Positions 1 to 8,907 of a stretch of DNA of 64,000 nucleotides are shown here, piece by piece. The notes beneath the pieces are model-generated. The model had not been told where the DNA came from. It made no database searches and worked only from the letters and a program-made list of their open reading frames with translations. The stretch is from contig JBFMDA010000001.1 in the NCBI GenBank assembly GCA_040754255.1, positions 15,904 to 79,903 of the forward strand. Direction: 5' to 3'. Source of the stretch: SURF-25 sp040754255 (lineage in GTDB: Bacteria; Omnitrophota; Gorgyraeia; Gygaellales; Profunditerraquicolaceae). Position 1 is the stretch's first letter, and every line of letters begins with the position of its first letter. A program made the position numbers and the translations under genes.

Positions 1-134
1 TCGGCGTCTTTAAGATAAAACAAAGAAGGAGCCGAACCGGCAGAAACCCGCGCACAGGCCAAGTCGTTCCTGTTCCGCCCCGCAAAGTCGTAGTCTTCAA
101 GCCCGGCCTCGAAATGAAGAAAAAGATAAAATAA
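1..134 (+). CDS. HU/IHF family DNA-binding protein, C-terminal fragment
   Basis: Only the last 43 codons lie in the window; the reading frame enters at base 3 and ends at TAA 132-134. The fragment contains the signature beta-arm of the HU/IHF family, TGRNPRTGQ, followed by a V-P-x-R-K-V-x-x-F-K-P-G stretch typical of the C-terminal end of these proteins. HU/IHF dimers bend DNA and organise the nucleoid. The stop codon is only 3 bases before hisS, so it is probably co-transcribed with hisS. Whether it is HU or an IHF-like paralogue cannot be decided from the fragment. Confidence 0.85.
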   Translation, partial: GVFKIKQRRSRTGRNPRTGQVVPVPPRKVVVFKPGLEMKKKIK

Positions 135-137
135 TCT

Positions 138-1406
138 ATGTTTAAGAGAGTAGCCGGAACAAAAGATATCCTGCCTGCGCAAGTCAGCATATGGCAAAGC
201 CTGGAAGCAATCAGCAGGGAAGTATTCAATCTCTATAATTATAAGGAGATACGCCCGCCGTTGCTGGAGGAATCAGGCTTATTCAACCGCTCGTTGGGCG
301 AGACTGCAGAAATCGTCCAGAAACAGATGTTTCTCGTAAAAAAAGGGGATGATGAATTCGCGCTCAGGCCTGAAGCTACGGCTTCTATAGTCCGTGCCTA
401 TATCGAGAATAACTTTGATAAGTTGCAGTCATTTTCGAAATTATATTACATAGGCCCAATGTTTAGACTCGAGCGGCCGCAAAAGGGGAGGCTACGACAA
501 TTCCACCATATTGGCTGTGAGGCAATCGGTTCAAAAGACCCTTATGTAGATGTTGAGGTCATTTCGCTGGCAAATACCCTTCTTGCGCGTTTCTTTATTG
601 ATGAGTATGCCCTGCACATAAACAGCCTCGGCTGTCCGCAGGATAAAAAGAAATTTGCCGACCTCTTACGCGCTGCGCTCAAAGGAAAAGTTGCCCGTTT
701 CTGCGAAGACTGCCAGGCGCGTTATGAGCGCAATGTATTCAGGATCCTTGATTGTAAAAACGAATCGTGCCGTGGTTTTATTAAGGACCTCGGCCTTACA
801 AACGAACATTTGTGCAAAGAATGCGCGCAGCACTTTGCAATAGTCAGGGAAGGGTTGGGTGCGCTGGGCGTTACGTATGAAGTTTCTCCTTTATTAGTCA
901 GGGGCCTTGATTATTATACAGGCACGGTATTTGAATTTACACACAAGTCGCTTGAGAGCCAACAAGATGCCCTCGGCGCAGGCGGCAGATACGATACCCT
1001 TAGCCGGGAGCTTGGCGGGCCGGACAAGGGGGCATGCGGGTTTGCCTTTGGGGTAGAAAGGCTGTTGTTGGTATGTAAAGAGGAAAAGATTGCCCCCTCG
1101 GCCAAGCCGCTTGTTTTTTTAATCCTCCTGGGAGATGAAGCAAGGCAAAAGGGCGTTAAGGTGCTTAATGATTTGCGCAGCCGCGGAATAGCTGCGGATA
1201 CAGATTATGAGAGTAAATCCTTAAAAGGCGCGATGCGCAAGGCAAATGATCTTAATGCCAGGTTTGCGGCGATCCTGGGAGAAGACGAGTTGCGCAAAGG
1301 AACAATAAGCCTCAAAGATATGCAGTCGGGCCAGCAGAGGGAAGTAGGGATTAACGAAATAACACAAATAATATCTAACTCAGGGCCTATGGTCGATGGT
1401 CGATAG
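138..1406 (+). CDS. hisS: Histidyl-tRNA synthetase
   Basis: Class II aminoacyl-tRNA synthetase charging tRNA-His. At 422 residues it has the normal bacterial length. Visible motifs: RPEATASIVRAY at about 77-88, motif 2 with FRLERPQKGRLRQF at about 109-122, the HisRS-specific RGLDYYTG at 255-262, GAGGRYD at 280-286, and motif 3 GFAFGVERL at 301-309. Four cysteines in two CxxC pairs (about 188-230) form a possible zinc knuckle in the insertion domain. The C-terminal anticodon-binding domain follows from about 325. The ATG is 3 bases after the preceding stop. The last codons run into a GGTCGATGGTCGATAGTC repeat, so the C-terminal MVDGR is repeat-derived. Confidence 0.97.
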   Translation: MFKRVAGTKDILPAQVSIWQSLEAISREVFNLYNYKEIRPPLLEESGLFNRSLGETAEIVQKQMFLVKKGDDEFALRPEATASIVRAYIENNFDKLQSFSKLYYIGPMFRLERPQKGRLRQFHHIGCEAIGSKDPYVDVEVISLANTLLARFFIDEYALHINSLGCPQDKKKFADLLRAALKGKVARFCEDCQARYERNVFRILDCKNESCRGFIKDLGLTNEHLCKECAQHFAIVREGLGALGVTYEVSPLLVRGLDYYTGTVFEFTHKSLESQQDALGAGGRYDTLSRELGGPDKGACGFAFGVERLLLVCKEEKIAPSAKPLVFLILLGDEARQKGVKVLNDLRSRGIAADTDYESKSLKGAMRKANDLNARFAAILGEDELRKGTISLKDMQSGQQREVGINEITQIISNSGPMVDGR

Positions 1407-1435
1407 TCCATTGACTATAGACCATAGACTATCGT
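1387..1435. repeat. Interspersed repeat, GACTATAGACCATAG type
   Basis: A short imperfectly palindromic run built from TATGGTCGATGGTCGATAGTC, CATTGACTATAGACCATAG and GACTATCG units. It spans the hisS stop codon and most of the hisS-aspS gap. A related copy lies at 30578-30612. The units can fold on themselves because GACTATAG and CTATAGTC-like words alternate. Confidence 0.75.
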
Positions 1436-1457
1436 CCCTTAATTTTTTTATACGATT

Positions 1458-2852
1458 ATGCTACGAACCCACACATGCGGCGAATTAACGGCCAAAGACA
1501 TCGGCAGCGAAGTGACGCTGTGCGGCTGGGTTGCCAGTAGGCGGGACCACGGCAAGCTTATTTTTATAGATATACGGGATAGGTATGGCTTGACTCAGGT
1601 GGTGTTTATCCCCAAGGATATCGCAGAAGCATACAAATCCGCGCAAACACTGCGTGATGAATATGTAATCAGGGTGCGCGGTAAAGTAAACCAAAGGCCG
1701 CAAGGCACCCTCAATCCAAAGTTGCCGACGGGTGAAATCGAAATTCTTGCAACCGGCCTTGAAATTCTTAATGCCAGCCTCACCCCGCCGTTTGAAATAA
1801 AAGAGGGCGTGCCTATTGACGAGGAGTTACGCCTTAAATACCGGTATCTGGACCTGCGCAGAAAAAACGTTTTTACTAATTTTACCTTAAGGGACCGGGC
1901 ATACAAGGTAATGCGGGCTTTCTTGGCGAAAAAAGACTTTATCGAATGCGAAACCCCCATACTTACAAAATCAACGCCGGAAGGTGCGCGCGATTATTTG
2001 GTCCCTTCAAGGCTTAATCCCGGCCAATTTTATGCGCTCCCCCAGTCGCCGCAACTATTCAAGCAGATCCTTATGGTCTCAGGGATTGAGCGGTATTACC
2101 AGATCGCAAAATGTTTCCGCGACGAAGACCTGCGCGCTGACCGCCAGCCGGAATTCACCCAGCTGGATATCGAGATGTCTTTTATCAGTGAAGAGGACAT
2201 ATTTAGTTTGACAGAGGAATTGATGTATTTGATAATGAAAGAGCTGAAAGGCATCGAACTAAAAACGCCGTTTCCCCGCATTTCTTATAAGGAGGCGATG
2301 CATACGTATGCCAGCGACAAACCAGACGTAAGGCAGGAACTAAACGCCGAGTTTGCGTTTGCCTGGGTCGTTGACTTTCCGCTGTTCAAATACAATGATG
2401 AAGAAAAGCGTTGGGAAAGCGAGCACCATCCTTTTACTGCGCCGAACCCGCGCCAGATTGAACTGTTGGAAACGAATCCGGCAGAAGTAGTATCCCGTTC
2501 TTATGACCTTGTGTTAAACGGAATGGAAATCGGCTCAGGTTCAATAAGGATTCACGAGCAGTCGCTTCAGGAAAAGATTTTCGGGATAATCGGCATTCAG
2601 CAGGAAGAGGCGCGTAAGCGTTTCGGCTTTCTGTTGGATGCATTTCAGTACGGCGCACCTCCGCACGGAGGTATCGCATTCGGCATAGATAGGCTTCTGG
2701 CAATACTTGCAAACGAGGCAAGTATCCGGGAGGTAATCGGGTTCCCGAAGACGCAGAAGGCGTACTGTCCGCTTACTCAAGCGCCTTCGGAGGTTGACGC
2801 AAGGCAGCTCAAGGAATTAAAAATAAATTTAGCCAAAAAAAAGGAGGCTTAG
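1458..2852 (+). CDS. aspS: Aspartyl-tRNA synthetase lacking the GAD insertion
   Basis: Class IIb synthetase charging tRNA-Asp (possibly also tRNA-Asn). The N-terminal OB-fold is clearly of bacterial type (RTHTCGELTAKDIG, VTLCGWVASRRDHG). Motif 2 includes CFRDEDLRADRQPEFTQLD, and the end carries GGIAFGIDRLLA (motif 3). Length is 464 residues, against about 590 in typical bacterial AspRS. The missing part is exactly the GAD domain: SDKPDVRQEL at about 284 passes directly into FAWVVDFPLF at about 299. The frame is continuous and both sides of the junction are well conserved, so this looks like a clean domain deletion, not a frameshift. Confidence 0.93.
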   Translation: MLRTHTCGELTAKDIGSEVTLCGWVASRRDHGKLIFIDIRDRYGLTQVVFIPKDIAEAYKSAQTLRDEYVIRVRGKVNQRPQGTLNPKLPTGEIEILATGLEILNASLTPPFEIKEGVPIDEELRLKYRYLDLRRKNVFTNFTLRDRAYKVMRAFLAKKDFIECETPILTKSTPEGARDYLVPSRLNPGQFYALPQSPQLFKQILMVSGIERYYQIAKCFRDEDLRADRQPEFTQLDIEMSFISEEDIFSLTEELMYLIMKELKGIELKTPFPRISYKEAMHTYASDKPDVRQELNAEFAFAWVVDFPLFKYNDEEKRWESEHHPFTAPNPRQIELLETNPAEVVSRSYDLVLNGMEIGSGSIRIHEQSLQEKIFGIIGIQQEEARKRFGFLLDAFQYGAPPHGGIAFGIDRLLAILANEASIREVIGFPKTQKAYCPLTQAPSEVDARQLKELKINLAKKKEA

Positions 2853-2853
2853 T

Positions 2854-3435
2854 ATGAAAGCGGCAAAACAAATGTATTTCGTATTCTTGGCATCTGCGTT
2901 TTTGCTTTCCGGCTGCGTAGTGAGGACCTATCAGACTACCAAAGACAGGGTTGACCAGGATCTGCAGGGCAACCGCGGTTATCTTAAAGGTAGGCCGGTC
3001 GCAGGCGAAACAACCGCGCGCAAGACTACGCGTTCCTTAAGAGTGGTGGAGCTGGAGCTTCATTCACCGTTAAAATTCGAAAAAGGGCCTTCGCAGGAAG
3101 CAGGAAAAGTTTCTATGAAAGGTACGGTTGCGGAAAGGACTGAAGACAAGGGCGCATGGGGTAATCGCGGCTATATCTCAAGCAGTGATCTCCCTGAAAT
3201 TGCCGAACCCTCGCCCGCAGCCAAGCCGGCCGGTTTTCAGAAGTATACGGTCCAGAAAAACGATACGCTTCAAAAAATCTCCCTTAAGTTCTTCGGCACG
3301 ACAAAGAAATGGCAAAAGATTTTTGAAGCAAATAAGAACAGCTTAAAAGCGCCGAATAAGATTTATCCCGGGCAAACACTGCTTATACCTGTCCAAGGGC
3401 CTGTCGCCGCTGAAGGCATGAAGAAATTTAAATAA
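2854..3435 (+). CDS. LysM-domain lipoprotein
   Basis: A 193-residue secreted lipoprotein. The N-terminus is a lipoprotein signal peptide with the lipobox L-S-G-C at about residues 18-21. A middle region of low complexity follows (about 25-125). A single C-terminal LysM domain (about 129-180) starts YTVQKNDTLQKISLKFFGT and ends GQTLLIP. LysM domains bind the glycan of peptidoglycan, so the protein probably tethers the outer or inner membrane to the wall. The ATG follows a strong AAGGAGG site and lies 1 base after aspS. The specific partner is unknown. Confidence 0.85.
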   Translation: MKAAKQMYFVFLASAFLLSGCVVRTYQTTKDRVDQDLQGNRGYLKGRPVAGETTARKTTRSLRVVELELHSPLKFEKGPSQEAGKVSMKGTVAERTEDKGAWGNRGYISSSDLPEIAEPSPAAKPAGFQKYTVQKNDTLQKISLKFFGTTKKWQKIFEANKNSLKAPNKIYPGQTLLIPVQGPVAAEGMKKFK

Positions 3436-3443
3436 ACGGGACA

Positions 3444-4391
3444 GTGAAGAAGGTTCTGGAGTTAGAAAGCATTTCCCAGGCACAGCAGTTGTGCGGGCCG
3501 TTCGATAAAGGCCTTAAGGACCTAGAGGAAGAACTGAAGGTCCGCCTGACTATTCACGACAATCATCTTAAGATTTCCGGTGTTCCTACCAGGGTCAATA
3601 AGGCATACAAATACCTGGAAGGCCTGCTTGCGGATATCAGGAATACGCAGGAAGGGCCCTTGCCAAGGCTTAGGGAAAAAGAAAAATTGAAAAGAGTTCA
3701 GAAATCTAAAACGGCATCTTCGGGTGCGGCGCACACATTTAGGCTCGGCATTGAAAAGACCATAGGGCCTAAAACCAAGGGGCAGCGCGAATACATCGAG
3801 TCGATTAAGAAATACGATATCGTCTTTGGTGTCGGGCCGGCAGGTACCGGAAAAACATACCTGGCAATGGCCCAGGCAGTGGAAGCCCTTAAAAAACAGG
3901 AAGTGCGCCGTATTATCCTGACCAGGCCTGCAATCGAAGCAGGGGAATCCCTTGGGTTCCTGCCGGGCGATATGTATGAAAAAATTTCCCCTTACCTGCG
4001 GCCGCTCTACGATGCGCTTTATGATATGATGGATGCGGAACGAATAGAAAAGTATATCGAGACAGGCATTATTGAGGTGGCCCCGCTTGCGTATATGAGG
4101 GGAAGGACTTTAAACGATGCCTTTATTGTGCTCGACGAAGCACAGAATGCTACCGCAGAACAGATGAAGATGTTCTTGACCCGCATCGGTTTTTATTCAA
4201 AAGCGGTAATTACCGGGGATATTACGCAGAGCGACCTGCCCGATGGGAAGCCTATCGGGCTATTGCAGGCACAGGAGATATTGCGCGACATAGAAGGCAT
4301 CAAATTCGTATTTTTGACAGGCGAGGATATTGTAAGGCACGAACTTGTCCAGAAGATAATCCAGGCATATGACCACGCAAACCGTCAATAG
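3444..4391 (+). CDS. PhoH-like ATPase
   Basis: PhoH family P-loop ATPase of 315 residues. An N-terminal KH-like segment (about 1-60) is followed by the ATPase domain with Walker A GPAGTGKTY at 131-139 and Walker B FIVLDEAQN at about 227-235. The ITGDITQSDLP motif is also typical of the family. The family is linked to RNA metabolism and commonly sits next to ybeY, as here. The start is GTG at 3444. The end overlaps the following HD gene by 23 bases, indicating coupled translation. Its exact biochemical role in this organism is unknown. Confidence 0.9.
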   Translation: MKKVLELESISQAQQLCGPFDKGLKDLEEELKVRLTIHDNHLKISGVPTRVNKAYKYLEGLLADIRNTQEGPLPRLREKEKLKRVQKSKTASSGAAHTFRLGIEKTIGPKTKGQREYIESIKKYDIVFGVGPAGTGKTYLAMAQAVEALKKQEVRRIILTRPAIEAGESLGFLPGDMYEKISPYLRPLYDALYDMMDAERIEKYIETGIIEVAPLAYMRGRTLNDAFIVLDEAQNATAEQMKMFLTRIGFYSKAVITGDITQSDLPDGKPIGLLQAQEILRDIEGIKFVFLTGEDIVRHELVQKIIQAYDHANRQ

Positions 4392-5814
4392 CAAGAAAAA
4401 ACAGCCTTTAGGGATGAACCCTTCGATGCGCACGCGCGAAATCATAGGGTTTATACTCGGGACCATCCTGGTCTTTACGCTTTGCTATGTCCTGCAGGTA
4501 AATACCCTGCTTGGGCTGTTTCTTCTGTCATTAACGATCTATTTCAAATACCTTTACCTTACCCATAATCGGCTTACCTATAAATTACTCAATCCTTCGT
4601 TCTTTTTCGTAATTAATTTTACCACCGCTTATTGGATCGCACAGCAGGGGTTGCCTATTTTTTATCTTCCGTATGCCGCGTTTCCTATGCTGGCAACGCT
4701 CTTGTTTCCCCGCCTGACCATACCGTTTCTACTCAATCTTGCTTCGGCAGTTTCCCTGGCATTTGTGTTCGGCAACAAACTCCTGGTTGAGGTATTGTTT
4801 CTTATCAGCGGCATTCTTTCAATCACCCTTGTAGTCGGGGCAAGGAGAAGGTTTACCATCATCAAGGCCGGGCTTATCATCGGTTTTGTGCAAGCCTTAT
4901 CGTATCTATTGCTCCATCCGGTTGACCTCATAAAGCACTCTACGGTATATTCTGCGTTCTTCCTAAACGGCCTGGCCTGCAGCATTATCGTGCTGGGCAC
5001 TTTGTCGATTTTCGAATACCTCTTTAAGACCATTACCAATATTACCCTGCTTGAATTGTCCGATTTTAACCAACCGCTCCTGCATCGCCTGATGCTTGAA
5101 GTCCCCGGGACCTACCACCACAGCCTTATTGTCGGCAACCTCTCGGAAGCAGCCTGCGAGGCAATCAACGCCAATGCACTCCTTGCGCGTATTGGGGCGT
5201 ATTACCACGATATAGGAAAACTGGAAAAACCGGAATACTTCAGCGAGAACCAGGACCTAAGCCAGAGCAAACATGACGAGCTTTCTCCTACGATGAGCAA
5301 GCTGGTGATTATGAACCATGTAAAAGAAGGCATTGAGTTAGCAAAACGCAGCAGGCTGAATCCGGCAATCATAAATTTCATCCACCAGCACCACGGCAAC
5401 AGCCTTGTGTATTATTTTTACCGCCGCGCACTCGAGAGCGTAGAAGAGGATGAGAAAATACAGGAGGAAGGGTTTCGTTATCCGGGCCCAAAGCCAAACA
5501 GCAAAGAAACCGCCGTCGTATTGCTGGCAGATTCGGTAGAAGCGGCTACCCGTGCCCTGAAAGAACCAAATCCTTCCAAGATCGAAGAAGTAGTCCATAA
5601 GATCATCAATAACAAATTTATCGACGGCCAACTTGACGAATGCGACCTTACCCTCAAAGACCTGGAAAAGATTGCGAAAGTATTTATCCGCATCCTGAAC
5701 AGCATCTACCATGCGCGCATCACCTATCCCGAGGCGAATGTTGAAAATAATCATAAAAAACCTGCAAAAGAAAATTCCCATCAATCCGACAAGGATAAAG
5801 AAGTTAGCTCTTAG
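4369..5814 (+). CDS. PgpH/YqfF-like membrane HD-domain phosphohydrolase (short form)
   Basis: A 481-residue protein with about seven predicted membrane helices (residues 22-220) followed by a cytoplasmic HD phosphohydrolase domain. The HD region shows TYHHSLIVGNLSEAA (about 248-262) and the metal-binding HD pair H280-D281 in YYHDIGKLEKPEYF, with HQHHG later. This layout matches the 7TM-HD half of PgpH/YqfF, the family containing c-di-AMP phosphodiesterases. The large N-terminal extracellular domain of those proteins is absent, and the protein begins almost directly at the first helix. Position between phoH and ybeY is the common bacterial arrangement. Activity on c-di-AMP is inferred. Confidence 0.88.
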   Translation: MTTQTVNSKKKQPLGMNPSMRTREIIGFILGTILVFTLCYVLQVNTLLGLFLLSLTIYFKYLYLTHNRLTYKLLNPSFFFVINFTTAYWIAQQGLPIFYLPYAAFPMLATLLFPRLTIPFLLNLASAVSLAFVFGNKLLVEVLFLISGILSITLVVGARRRFTIIKAGLIIGFVQALSYLLLHPVDLIKHSTVYSAFFLNGLACSIIVLGTLSIFEYLFKTITNITLLELSDFNQPLLHRLMLEVPGTYHHSLIVGNLSEAACEAINANALLARIGAYYHDIGKLEKPEYFSENQDLSQSKHDELSPTMSKLVIMNHVKEGIELAKRSRLNPAIINFIHQHHGNSLVYYFYRRALESVEEDEKIQEEGFRYPGPKPNSKETAVVLLADSVEAATRALKEPNPSKIEEVVHKIINNKFIDGQLDECDLTLKDLEKIAKVFIRILNSIYHARITYPEANVENNHKKPAKENSHQSDKDKEVSS

Positions 5815-6169
5815 TACCGTATCCCGCGGGGACTTGCATAAAGCCGGTGAATTGACTATCTGCTTCGTACACGACGCACAGATACAAACGCTCAATTCCC
5901 GCTTTCTTAAGATACAAAAACCCACGGACGTGTTAGCCTTCAAGCTCAGCGCAAAAAATGAGGAATTCCGCGCGGATATTATCATTTCCGCGGAAACGGC
6001 ACTGCGTAATGCCGCGGAGTTTGGCACTTCGCCTTTTTTCGAACTCAGCCTCTATGTAGCCCACGGCATCCTTCATCTGCAGGGGTATGACGATAAAACC
6101 GTTAAAGGCACACAACAGATGTACAGAAGGGCAGTGGGGATTCTAAAGAAGAATAACATTAGTTCGTAG
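5738..6169 (+). CDS. ybeY: Endoribonuclease YbeY (16S rRNA maturation)
   Basis: YbeY is a metal-dependent RNase involved in 16S rRNA processing and ribosome quality control. The preferred ATG at 5738 has GAGGCG just upstream and gives a 143-residue protein starting LKIIIKN. An earlier ATG at 5711 would extend it far into the preceding gene. The zinc motif is HGILHLQGYDD, with H109, H113 and D119; the usual third ligand is histidine, so D119 is a substitution at a metal-binding position. The last codons and TAG stop coincide with the start of an interspersed repeat (TTCGTAGTGCGTA). It overlaps the upstream HD gene. Confidence 0.9.
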   Translation: MLKIIIKNLQKKIPINPTRIKKLALSTVSRGDLHKAGELTICFVHDAQIQTLNSRFLKIQKPTDVLAFKLSAKNEEFRADIIISAETALRNAAEFGTSPFFELSLYVAHGILHLQGYDDKTVKGTQQMYRRAVGILKKNNISS

Positions 6170-6398
6170 TGCGTATAGCGTATTGCGTATAGCGTAGTGC
6201 GTACGGCCTTTACCGCGGAACGCATAACACTCTTGTTGTGTGGGTGTGGGTTAGGTCATTGGTTTGGTGAATGGGGGAAGGTAAATGGTGTAAAAAATTT
6301 ACACCAATAACCTTACACTAACAACCAAACCATTTACCTTCCCTCTATACTATACGCTCTACCTCAACCTTAGCCTTACTTAACCTAAACCTTAACCT
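6163..6398 (+). repeat. Composite intergenic repeat, left copy of inverted pair
   Basis: Fills the ybeY-recO gap. In order: GCGTATAGCGTATTGCG tandem units; a unique middle block (GGCCTTTACCGCGGAACGC to GTTGTGTGGGTG); an imperfect hairpin of GGTTAGG/GGTAAATGG and TTACACCAATAACC/CCATTTACC words; and CTCAACCTTAGCC-type repeats. Bases 6179-6296 are nearly identical to the reverse complement of 13031-13149. I count one 1-base indel and two substitutions. It ends CTACGAA directly before the recO ATG. Confidence 0.9.
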
Positions 6399-6409
6399 TT
6401 TTCTACGAA

Positions 6410-7183
6410 ATGTCCATTCATAAAACCGAAGCGATAGTACTGAACCGCCGGCCTTTTCGGGAGACATCCCTGATCGCCGACTTTTTTACCCTTGAGTTCG
6501 GCAAGATCAACGGCTTATTAAAAGGGATTCGCACTGAACCGCAGAAGTTCTCAAGCCCCGTAGAGCTATTTTCGCTCAACGAGATTATTTTTTACCGAAG
6601 GCAGAATTCCGATATCCAGCTCGTAAGCCAATGCGACCTAAAGCACAATTTTGATGCGATCCGCCGCGATGTGACAAAGGTAAGCCTTGCCAGCGTGATG
6701 ATGGAACTGCTGCAGGCAGTCATGCCCGCGGAAGAAAAGAACGAAGAGATATTTAAGCTCGCCAGTGCGTCTCTTCAGGAAATGGAATCCTGCGTCAGGC
6801 CGGAGAAGATCGCCACTATTTTTAAAATAAAACTACTTTCTTTATCCGGCTTTAAGCCCCACCTGGACTCCTGCGTATCCTGCGGCAATAAAATTTTAAG
6901 CCAGTCCAAATTCAGCCTTTCACTGGGCGGCCTCATCTGTGCTACGTGTAACCATAAAGACAAGAATGCCCGCCTTATTTTTCGGGGAACGATTGCCACC
7001 ATCCTGCATATCGAAAAGAATGAAATGAAAAATAATCTCAACCTAGGAATGAATCCCCAGATCAAAACAGAGCTGAACCTGATCCTGAACGCCTTCCTCA
7101 CTTACCACCTTGAAAGAAGCTTCAAGGCGCAAAAGGTACTGGACGGGATGCAGAATACTATCGCGCTGCCCTTGCGCACGTAA
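6410..7183 (+). CDS. recO: DNA repair protein RecO
   Basis: RecO works with RecF/RecR to load RecA onto SSB-coated single-stranded DNA. The 257-residue protein has the N-terminal OB-fold (KTEAIVLNRRPFRETSLIADFFT), then an alpha-helical region, and a zinc finger with CVSCG at about 157-161 and CATC at about 179-182. The C-terminal part is the usual helical domain. Length matches the family. The ATG at 6410 follows the repeat end TACGAA with no clear Shine-Dalgarno sequence. The next gene begins 14 bases downstream. Confidence 0.92.
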   Translation: MSIHKTEAIVLNRRPFRETSLIADFFTLEFGKINGLLKGIRTEPQKFSSPVELFSLNEIIFYRRQNSDIQLVSQCDLKHNFDAIRRDVTKVSLASVMMELLQAVMPAEEKNEEIFKLASASLQEMESCVRPEKIATIFKIKLLSLSGFKPHLDSCVSCGNKILSQSKFSLSLGGLICATCNHKDKNARLIFRGTIATILHIEKNEMKNNLNLGMNPQIKTELNLILNAFLTYHLERSFKAQKVLDGMQNTIALPLRT

Positions 7184-7197
7184 CTCTTATCTTCAAG

Positions 7198-8907
7198 ATG
7201 TTAAACCTGACAATCGCCGAAACCTTCAGGAATATATCCCAACTGCTTGAAATACGCCAAGACAACCCTTTCCGCATAAGGGCATATGCACGGGCAGCGC
7301 AGGCCATCGAGGGGCTCAACGAAGACATCGAAACCGCCGCACAACAAGATACACTCAGGGAAATCCCCGGCATCGGAGAAGACCTGGAAAGAAAAATCAA
7401 AGAATTCATTTCAACGGGGAAAATCAGGGCCTACGAAGAATTAAAGAAAACATTCCCTGACGGCCTGCTTGAGTTGTTGCGTATCCCTTCAGTAGGGCCG
7501 AAGACCGCCAAACTGCTTTACGATGAGCTGCATATACACAACGTTGCCGGTTTGGAGTCAGCCATCGCCAAAGGCAAGCTAAAAGGCATATTCGGCATCA
7601 AGGAAAAGACCATTGAGAACATCGCTTCTGGCATAAGGCTCCTTAAGGCCGGTAAAGAACGAATGCCGCTTTCGGTTGCCTGGCAGGCCGCGGAAAGTTT
7701 CTTAAAACCGCTTCATGGCTTACCGGGTGTTAAAAAAATTTCCTGCGCCGGCTCCCTGCGGCGCCAGAGAGAGACAATCAGGGATATAGATATTCTCCTC
7801 GCTTCTGAAGCCCCAAAAAAAATCATACGGTATTTCACAGGCCTGCCTCAGGTAAAAGAAATTATTGCTTCCGGCAGCACAAAATCATCGGTACGCACGG
7901 CCGACGGCATCCAGGTTGATTGCCGCGCCGTCGTAGGGAAATCATTCGGGGCAGCGCTGCTTTATTTTACAGGCTCAAAAAATTTCAATATCAAATTAAG
8001 GCAGATTGCGATACAGAAAGGCTTAAAAATCAATGAGTACGGCGTATTCAGGGGAAACTCTTTTGTTGCGGGAAGGACGGAAGCTGAAATTTTCAAACTG
8101 CTGGGAATGGAATATATTGAGCCGGAGCTAAGGGAGGATACCGGCGAAATAGCGCTTGCGCAAAAAGGTACACTCCCGAAATTGATAACGCAGGATGATT
8201 TAAAGGGGGATTTGCATACGCACTCAAGCTGGTCTGACGGCAATAACACCATACAAGAGATGGCCCTTGCCGCGGCAAAGCTCGGTTACTCCTATATCGC
8301 CATAACAGACCATTCGCAGGGGCTTAAGATTGCCAACGGCCTTTCCGTAAAAGACCTTTTAAAAAAAAGAAAAGAAATCGAAAAGGTGAATACTGCATTG
8401 CGCCGGTGCAGGGTCCTTTACGGGACAGAGGTCGATATAGACTCACAGGGAAGGCTCGATTATTCCAACGAGACACTCAAGGAATTTGATATTGTCATCG
8501 CAGCGATTCACAGCGGTTTTAAACAGTCAAAAGAGAAGCTTACCCGCAGGATACTGAAAGCCTGCGATAACAAATACGTCAATATTATTTCTCATCCCAC
8601 CGGCAGGCTCTGGGGGACGCGCGACGCCTATGAAATAGATTTTGACGCGGTTCTAACGCGCGCCAAAGAAACCAACACCGCCCTTGAGATCAATTCTTAT
8701 CCTCTGCGCCTTGACTTAAACGACCTCCATTGCCGCCGCGCAAAGGAACAGGGAGTAAAGCTGGTGATTAATACCGATTCTCACTCGCTTGAGCATCTCC
8801 GCGCAGCTAGATTCGGTGTTGCAGTTGCGCGCAGAGGGTGGCTTACTGCAAAAGATGTGCTCAATACGTTGCCCCTTGACGCCCTATTGAAAGCGATAAA
8901 AAAATGA
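7198..8907 (+). CDS. polX: Bacterial family X DNA polymerase with PHP domain (PolX)
   Basis: A gap-filling repair polymerase with a phosphoesterase domain, 569 residues. The N-terminal helix-hairpin-helix region (LREIPGIGEDLERKI, RIPSVGPKTAKLL) occupies about 1-150. The nucleotidyltransferase palm follows, with the GS-x-RR start at AGSLRR, the DID carboxylate pair near residue 195, and a third Asp in IQVDCRAV. The C-terminal PHP domain (about 335-565) carries DLHTHSSWSDG, ITDHSQG, EVDI and NTDSHS metal-binding motifs. The ATG is 14 bases after recO; the end overlaps apbE by 4 bases. Confidence 0.94.
   Translation: MLNLTIAETFRNISQLLEIRQDNPFRIRAYARAAQAIEGLNEDIETAAQQDTLREIPGIGEDLERKIKEFISTGKIRAYEELKKTFPDGLLELLRIPSVGPKTAKLLYDELHIHNVAGLESAIAKGKLKGIFGIKEKTIENIASGIRLLKAGKERMPLSVAWQAAESFLKPLHGLPGVKKISCAGSLRRQRETIRDIDILLASEAPKKIIRYFTGLPQVKEIIASGSTKSSVRTADGIQVDCRAVVGKSFGAALLYFTGSKNFNIKLRQIAIQKGLKINEYGVFRGNSFVAGRTEAEIFKLLGMEYIEPELREDTGEIALAQKGTLPKLITQDDLKGDLHTHSSWSDGNNTIQEMALAAAKLGYSYIAITDHSQGLKIANGLSVKDLLKKRKEIEKVNTALRRCRVLYGTEVDIDSQGRLDYSNETLKEFDIVIAAIHSGFKQSKEKLTRRILKACDNKYVNIISHPTGRLWGTRDAYEIDFDAVLTRAKETNTALEINSYPLRLDLNDLHCRRAKEQGVKLVINTDSHSLEHLRAARFGVAVARRGWLTAKDVLNTLPLDALLKAIKK

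Noticed and set aside
2310..2362. Frameshift or pseudogene as explanation for the short aspS
   Set aside because: The frame is continuous and conserved sequence resumes immediately on both sides of the missing domain.
5711..5737. Earlier ATG of ybeY at 5711
   Set aside because: It adds nine residues not seen in the family, and GAGGCG directly precedes the ATG at 5738.
8093..8278. Minus-strand open frames inside polX, ppdK, mgtE and other large genes
   Set aside because: They lie opposite strongly conserved coding sequence, lack ribosome binding sites and show no recognisable domains.
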